Positions 60,090 through 64,000 of a DNA stretch of 64,000 nucleotides are shown one piece after another. The DNA is from Phycisphaerales bacterium (GTDB taxonomy: Bacteria > Planctomycetota > Phycisphaerae > Phycisphaerales > SM1A02), in NCBI GenBank assembly GCA_029246705.1, contig JAQWMQ010000008.1, forward strand, positions 248,001 through 312,000, in the 5' to 3' direction. Position 1 is the stretch's first letter. Each line of letters starts with the position of its first letter. The notes under the pieces are model-generated. The model saw only the letters and a program-made list of their open reading frames with translations, ran no database searches and was not told the DNA's origin. Made by a program: the position numbers and the translations under genes.

Positions 60090-62111
60090 TCAACGATCGC
60101 CTCCACCGACGACGGCCTGCTGCTGCGTGGTCTGGTGCATCGTCCTGTGATCAAGTCCGCTTCCAATCCGGTCGAGCGCGTCGAGACCCGCTTGATGCCA
60201 GTGCGTCACGTCGATCGTGTCGATCTCGCCAAGGGCCGTCAACAGCGGTCCCGGCTTTCTCGGTGCACGTTCCAGACGCTTCCGTGCATCATCCGTCAGC
60301 TCGACGACCTCCTTGATCTCGAAGAGGAGCCCTGACTCTCGTGGCGTGCACTCGAAGCGGTAACGAAACCCCGTGAGTCCGTCACCGACCAGCAGGTAGT
60401 CGATGGTGGCGAGATCCTCGTCCGTCAAGGATCGAAGCCTGCGTGCCCATCGGCCTGAATCGGTTCGCTGGTTCGATGCATGGTGCGCAGTGATCCGTCC
60501 TCGCAGGGTCGCTTCGCGTGCCGCCCTCCAACCAAGTGGATCCGATGCATCAACCCTTGCCAGTCTTTGTTCGAGTCTCGGGTCTCGCGCGATGGCGTTT
60601 CCGTGGGCCAGCCCCATCACCTCGATGGTCTCGAGCAGGATCGCCGAAGCGACCGCGGTGCCCAGGAGGTGGCTGCCGTCAGCGAGGTGAAGCGCGATCG
60701 TCAGGCAGTCGATGACCGCTCCGGTGGCATCCTGTTCCCGTCCGTCCGCACGTGCGACCACGGCTTCGGCAAGAAGCACGCGTGACAATGCACGCATCGG
60801 GCGCAGCCAATCGCCTTCGCCGATGGTGGAACCCAGGCGTTTCGCCTTGAGCGCCTGTGGCCAGTCACAACGTTCGCACCACCCGGCGCGCTCGATGAGG
60901 GAGCGCATCATCGTGAGGTTCGAGAGGACTTCCCGGGCCCGGTCGAGTGATTCGGTGGGGACCGATTGCGTTGAATTGATCGTGGTTGCGTATCTGCGGA
61001 CCGTTTCCAGGGCGTCCTGCTGTTCATCGTCGAGTGCCCTGACATGGGGAAATGCGTAGGCGTACAACGTCGATGCATCGGCGTGGACGATCGGATCGGA
61101 TCCAAGCTGTATGTCGCGCAGTGCATCATCAAGTCCGTCACGCCTTTGCTGGTGATCGATCTTGATGCCTGCAAGTCGTGCGTGGTTGGCGAGGAAGTGC
61201 ACGGCGATCGCGCCATGCATGCCCGCCTGGAGCGATGACTTGAAGTCCTCGAGCAGCGTGCCTGCCAGTTTCGGATCATCGGTCTGCAGGATCGTCGCGA
61301 TTCTCTCGAATCCCGATTCGACTCCTTCCACTTCATCCTCGAAGGACGCGCCGATCGTTCGTGGCCCGGAGATCGCGACCGCCAGCTCCGGGTTCTCCCG
61401 CAACCAGCTGATCATCTGTAGTTGGTCCGATTGCATGGCCCCGGCACATCCCAGCGGGTCATGGCCGTCACCCAGTGATTCCCGCAGGCGTGTCGCATCC
61501 GTCGAGTCGATCGTTCCCAGCGCGATGGCTTCCTCGATGCCGGCCATGGCGTTACCCGCACAGATGTTTGCGGTCAGCGAGGCTTCCACCGCGCCTGCGC
61601 TTGCCACTCGAGTGGTCAGTGCACCCATGTCAGCAAGCATTCGGTTGGCCTGTTCATCCAGCCCGCGTGCCCGGTAGTCACGCGCCTGCATGGCCATCAG
61701 GCTGCTCAACCTCCGCAGGGGGCTCAGCATGGTGAGGTCTTGAACCGGCCCTTCCGGTATGCCTGGCATGAAATCAAGGCGGGGTGTCCGCGATTCAACC
61801 CGGGCAAGCTGGATCGCCCGTGCGCTCTTTTCCAGCACCGAGCGTGCGAGTTCGGGGTCCCAGCGGGTCCCGTCTGCGGCTGAAAGTCCCTCGACCAGCC
61901 ATTCATCGGTGCTGATGCCGGCGCCCTCAAGTGCCCTGATCGCATCGTCGTATGGCAGGGGGGCGCTCTCGAGTTCCAGGCGTTCGTGCTGAGTCGGCTC
62001 GAACCCGGACTCTTCCGCCTCCATCCGCTCCGTGACGATGGAACAGCTGATCAGCCAGGCGAGGACGGCCGTCGACAGGGGCGCGGTGGGGTGGATGCTC
62101 TTTGAAGTCAT
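60090..62111 (-). CDS. Large exported protein of unknown function, possible lipoprotein, paralog 1
   Basis: 673 residues. The N-terminal signal ends LAWLISC, a possible lipobox (Leu-Ile-Ser-Cys). The rest is almost entirely helical, with conserved-looking stretches LSPLRRLSSLMAMQARDYRA, LYAYAFPHVRALDDEQQDAL, DWLRPMRALSRVLLAEAVVA and IALHLADGSHLLGTAVASAI. Clear full-length paralog of the gene to its right, sharing (D/E)W(L/V)RPMRA and ALHL(A/G)DG(S/T)HL. No enzyme motif is visible. ATG 62111 is preferred over a GTG at 62147. Convergent with lepB, only 16 bases apart. Confidence 0.75.
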   Translation of the reverse strand: MTSKSIHPTAPLSTAVLAWLISCSIVTERMEAEESGFEPTQHERLELESAPLPYDDAIRALEGAGISTDEWLVEGLSAADGTRWDPELARSVLEKSARAIQLARVESRTPRLDFMPGIPEGPVQDLTMLSPLRRLSSLMAMQARDYRARGLDEQANRMLADMGALTTRVASAGAVEASLTANICAGNAMAGIEEAIALGTIDSTDATRLRESLGDGHDPLGCAGAMQSDQLQMISWLRENPELAVAISGPRTIGASFEDEVEGVESGFERIATILQTDDPKLAGTLLEDFKSSLQAGMHGAIAVHFLANHARLAGIKIDHQQRRDGLDDALRDIQLGSDPIVHADASTLYAYAFPHVRALDDEQQDALETVRRYATTINSTQSVPTESLDRAREVLSNLTMMRSLIERAGWCERCDWPQALKAKRLGSTIGEGDWLRPMRALSRVLLAEAVVARADGREQDATGAVIDCLTIALHLADGSHLLGTAVASAILLETIEVMGLAHGNAIARDPRLEQRLARVDASDPLGWRAAREATLRGRITAHHASNQRTDSGRWARRLRSLTDEDLATIDYLLVGDGLTGFRYRFECTPRESGLLFEIKEVVELTDDARKRLERAPRKPGPLLTALGEIDTIDVTHWHQAGLDALDRIGSGLDHRTMHQTTQQQAVVGGGDR

Positions 62112-62155
62112 GGATCCGGGTGGTGCGTGGTCCGGGGATTCGGGCACTTCTACAA

Positions 62156-62188
62156 CAACCCCGTCTCATCTGTTCGTGAGACGGGTTG
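62156..62188 (-). terminator. Probable terminator of the right-hand paralog
   Basis: Stem of 9 base pairs (CCCGTCTCA / TGAGACGGG) extended by 3 more after a one-base bulge, loop of 8. On the minus strand it is followed by GTTGTTGTAG, only moderately T-rich. It lies between the two paralogous genes. Confidence 0.5.
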
Positions 62189-62294
62189 GCGATACTGATG
62201 GTTCCTGAGCCATCGTTTGTTTCTTGTCTGGGTCTTTTTCGGGCTTCTCGACTGCTTGTCACGACACCATACGAGTTGATCCGGCCCTCCGGTT

Positions 62295-64000
62295 TCACTC
62301 GGTCCCGGAATCCGGATTTTCCGTGTTCTTCACTTCAATCTCATCCATCAGCCCGTCGAATCGGCTGATGGCATCGTTGCCCCTTGCCCCCCAGCGAGTG
62401 GTGTCGATCGGCTGTTCGGTATCGAGGATCTGAAGCAGTTCGATCAAGCGGCGATGGGCAGAACCCAGCCTCTGGTGGCTCTCATCATCGATCTCAACCA
62501 CGTCATCGATCGCATAGAGCTCTCCCTGGCCCTCGTTTCGGGGGAAAGGGGGCAGATGGTCGGGTTTCGTGGGGTCCACCTGCTTCTGGTAGTAGGCGAT
62601 CGACGCGAGTCGTTCGTTATTCCAGTTGCTGGCCAGTTGGCTCGCATCCTCCAGGTCGTCGAGTCCGTAGCGCATCAGGATCTCATGGGTCGACTTGCGA
62701 AGCATCGCCGCTCGAGCGGCTTTCCAGCCCAGGGGATCTCCTCCATCGAGTCTTGCGAAACGATCGGCAAGCAGTGTCTTGTCCTCGGCCTCCAGGGCTC
62801 TCTCGGGGAGGGTGGACTCCGCCATGCTCACCAGTTCGTCGAGGCTTGCCGCGCACACGACCGAACTCATCAGGTGGGTGCCGTCGCCGAGGTGAAGCGC
62901 GACTGCCAGTGCATCTGCGATCGCGCGGGCCACGTTCGAATCATCGCCATTCGCGTCAGCGAGACAGACCGCCAGTGCGGCGTCTGCGAGAAGCAAACGG
63001 ACCGCAGCACGCATCGGACGCACCCATTCACCCATCGGGATGACAAGTTCGTAGTCCTCAGCCAGGGCCGCGTACTCCCAGTTGCACTGCTCGAAACGAG
63101 CGGCACGATGAAGAATGGACAGGGCTGGAGCGGACTGTTCGAGCAGACCACGGATTTCATCGAGCATCGCTTTCGGGATGGCATCGCAGCTTCCGGTGAC
63201 CGAAACGATCTTCCGAACCATCTCGAGGATCTCCTGGTCCGTCTCGTTGATCCTCGCCAGGTAGGGAAAGGCCTGCGCGTAGAGGATCGCGGCGTTGGCG
63301 AAATTGTCGGGATTCTCCCCGGACGCGATCGCTCCCATGATCCTCCGATACTCGGCCAACGTCTCCTCGAACTGGATCTTCGACTTCAGCAAGCGATCGA
63401 AATCCGTCATGAACAGTTGCGCCAGCAGCCCGAAGTCGCCCGCCTCGAGCTGGGACTGAAACTCCGCCATCATCGCCATCGCCTTGTCCGGATCATCCTC
63501 GGCAAGCGCGCGGGCACCGAGTTCGAACCCCGGTCGTGCCTGTTCGAGCAGTTCGTCGACCTCTTCAGGGCTCATCGACGCGAGTGGGGTGCCTTCGATC
63601 TCCTCATCGACCAGCCAGTCCATCTCGGCGGCGAGTTGCGGGCCGGGGTCATCGAACTGAGCGATCGTCTTTTCCAGCATCTCGATTTCGGTGTATCCGA
63701 GATCCTTGAAGCGAAAGGGGTCGTCGCTCTCGAAGTCGAATCCATCCAGCATGATGCGCGCACTCTCCGCGTCGAGCTGTCCACGTGCAATCGCATCATT
63801 GATCGAATCGAACCCCGATTGAATGCTGGCCATGGAGACCAGGGAGCAGATGGCGATGCCATCGGAAGCGGCATGCGAGCTCATCTGCATCAGAGCCGAC
63901 ATCGTCCCTGCGGCGTCATTCATCCGCCCGTTGGAGCGTTCCATGTCGGCTTGAAGGGTCATCAGTCTGGACAGTCGGCGCATGTAGTTCAGATGGGGAA
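62295..64000 (-). CDS. Large helical protein of unknown function, paralog 2, 5' end off window
   Basis: Open from the window edge to 62295; at least 568 residues visible. The first visible methionine is internal, since the frame continues upstream as PHLNYMRRLSRLMTLQ, which aligns with LSPLRRLSSLMAMQ of paralog 1. The true start is therefore outside the window. Shared stretches include ILYAQAFPYLARINETDQEI, EWVRPMRAAVRLLLADAALA and VALHLGDGTHLMSSVVCAAS. An extra acidic region (EEVDELLEQARPGFELGARA) is not in paralog 1. Ends SGTE. Role unknown; probably exported like its paralog. Confidence 0.72.
   Translation of the reverse strand, partial: PHLNYMRRLSRLMTLQADMERSNGRMNDAAGTMSALMQMSSHAASDGIAICSLVSMASIQSGFDSINDAIARGQLDAESARIMLDGFDFESDDPFRFKDLGYTEIEMLEKTIAQFDDPGPQLAAEMDWLVDEEIEGTPLASMSPEEVDELLEQARPGFELGARALAEDDPDKAMAMMAEFQSQLEAGDFGLLAQLFMTDFDRLLKSKIQFEETLAEYRRIMGAIASGENPDNFANAAILYAQAFPYLARINETDQEILEMVRKIVSVTGSCDAIPKAMLDEIRGLLEQSAPALSILHRAARFEQCNWEYAALAEDYELVIPMGEWVRPMRAAVRLLLADAALAVCLADANGDDSNVARAIADALAVALHLGDGTHLMSSVVCAASLDELVSMAESTLPERALEAEDKTLLADRFARLDGGDPLGWKAARAAMLRKSTHEILMRYGLDDLEDASQLASNWNNERLASIAYYQKQVDPTKPDHLPPFPRNEGQGELYAIDDVVEIDDESHQRLGSAHRRLIELLQILDTEQPIDTTRWGARGNDAISRFDGLMDEIEVKNTENPDSGTE

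Noticed and set aside
1-64000. tRNA, rRNA, CRISPR, insertion sequence or prophage content
   Set aside because: I found no cloverleaf, rRNA core sequence, regularly spaced repeats, transposase or integrase motifs by reading; a covariance-model search was not possible here.

Overview
This window reads as one contiguous chromosomal stretch of a high-GC, Gram-negative-type bacterium. Its gene content fits the Planctomycetota, most likely the Phycisphaerae. This is inferred from the genes and was not tested by a search. The supporting genes are an archaeal/eukaryote-type prolyl-tRNA synthetase, a MqnP/UbiA-type prenyltransferase, OprB and DUF481 outer-membrane proteins, an expanded RicT/PSP1-like protein, a very large signal peptidase I, and many secreted or lipid-anchored proteins with no recognisable family. 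I see no tRNA, rRNA, CRISPR array, insertion sequence or phage gene. No stretch over about 300 bases lacks a gene; the largest gaps (about 150-215 bases) hold divergent promoters, hairpins or nothing I recognise.

Layout. 1-4100: proS (cut by the left edge) diverges from a prenyltransferase, a CHAD protein and an AsmA-like protein. 4100-8900: metG diverges from two unrecognised envelope proteins and a small protein. 8900-10530: metF and the redox repressor gene rex share a 39-base divergent promoter. 10530-14000: two small lipoproteins, a peptidoglycan amidase, a soluble Ser/Thr kinase and a HAD phosphatase. 14050-17900: a double HtrA-like protein with a degenerate second protease domain, an SGNH hydrolase and a dCMP deaminase. 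17978-28530: a divergent catabolic cluster. Leftward run an SDR, a zinc-type dehydrogenase, lutA, lutB, lutC and a FAH-family hydrolase; rightward run a ribose-type ABC importer and a DHDPS/NAL-family lyase. The combination fits oxidation of a 6-deoxyhexose such as fucose or rhamnose to pyruvate plus lactate, with LutABC consuming the lactate.

28700-37230: a beta-helix secreted protein, gpmI, a YggS-type PLP protein, a DUF481 outer-membrane protein, two membrane proteins, tmk and gmk. 37350-40630: a small secreted protein directly downstream of the first of two paralogous XRE-like HTH plus helical-repeat (TPR-like) proteins. The arrangement recalls RRNPP peptide-sensing loci. 40800-44300: lpdA, a basic protein of unknown role and a soluble hybrid histidine kinase. 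44467-46108: two secreted paralogs with an unfamiliar cysteine motif. 46200-51830: tandem metallophosphoesterases, then yidC and mnmE. 51830-60070: an OprB porin, a thioesterase, a DciA-like protein, an orphan ABC ATPase, der, a RicT-like protein and lepB. 60090-64000: two large paralogous exported proteins of unknown function, the second cut by the right edge.

The most general signal is in the promoters. At least fourteen housekeeping-type genes have a TANNNT hexamer only 6-9 bases before the start codon and no Shine-Dalgarno sequence. This predicts leaderless or near-leaderless mRNAs. Other genes here do have good Shine-Dalgarno sequences, so two initiation modes appear to coexist.
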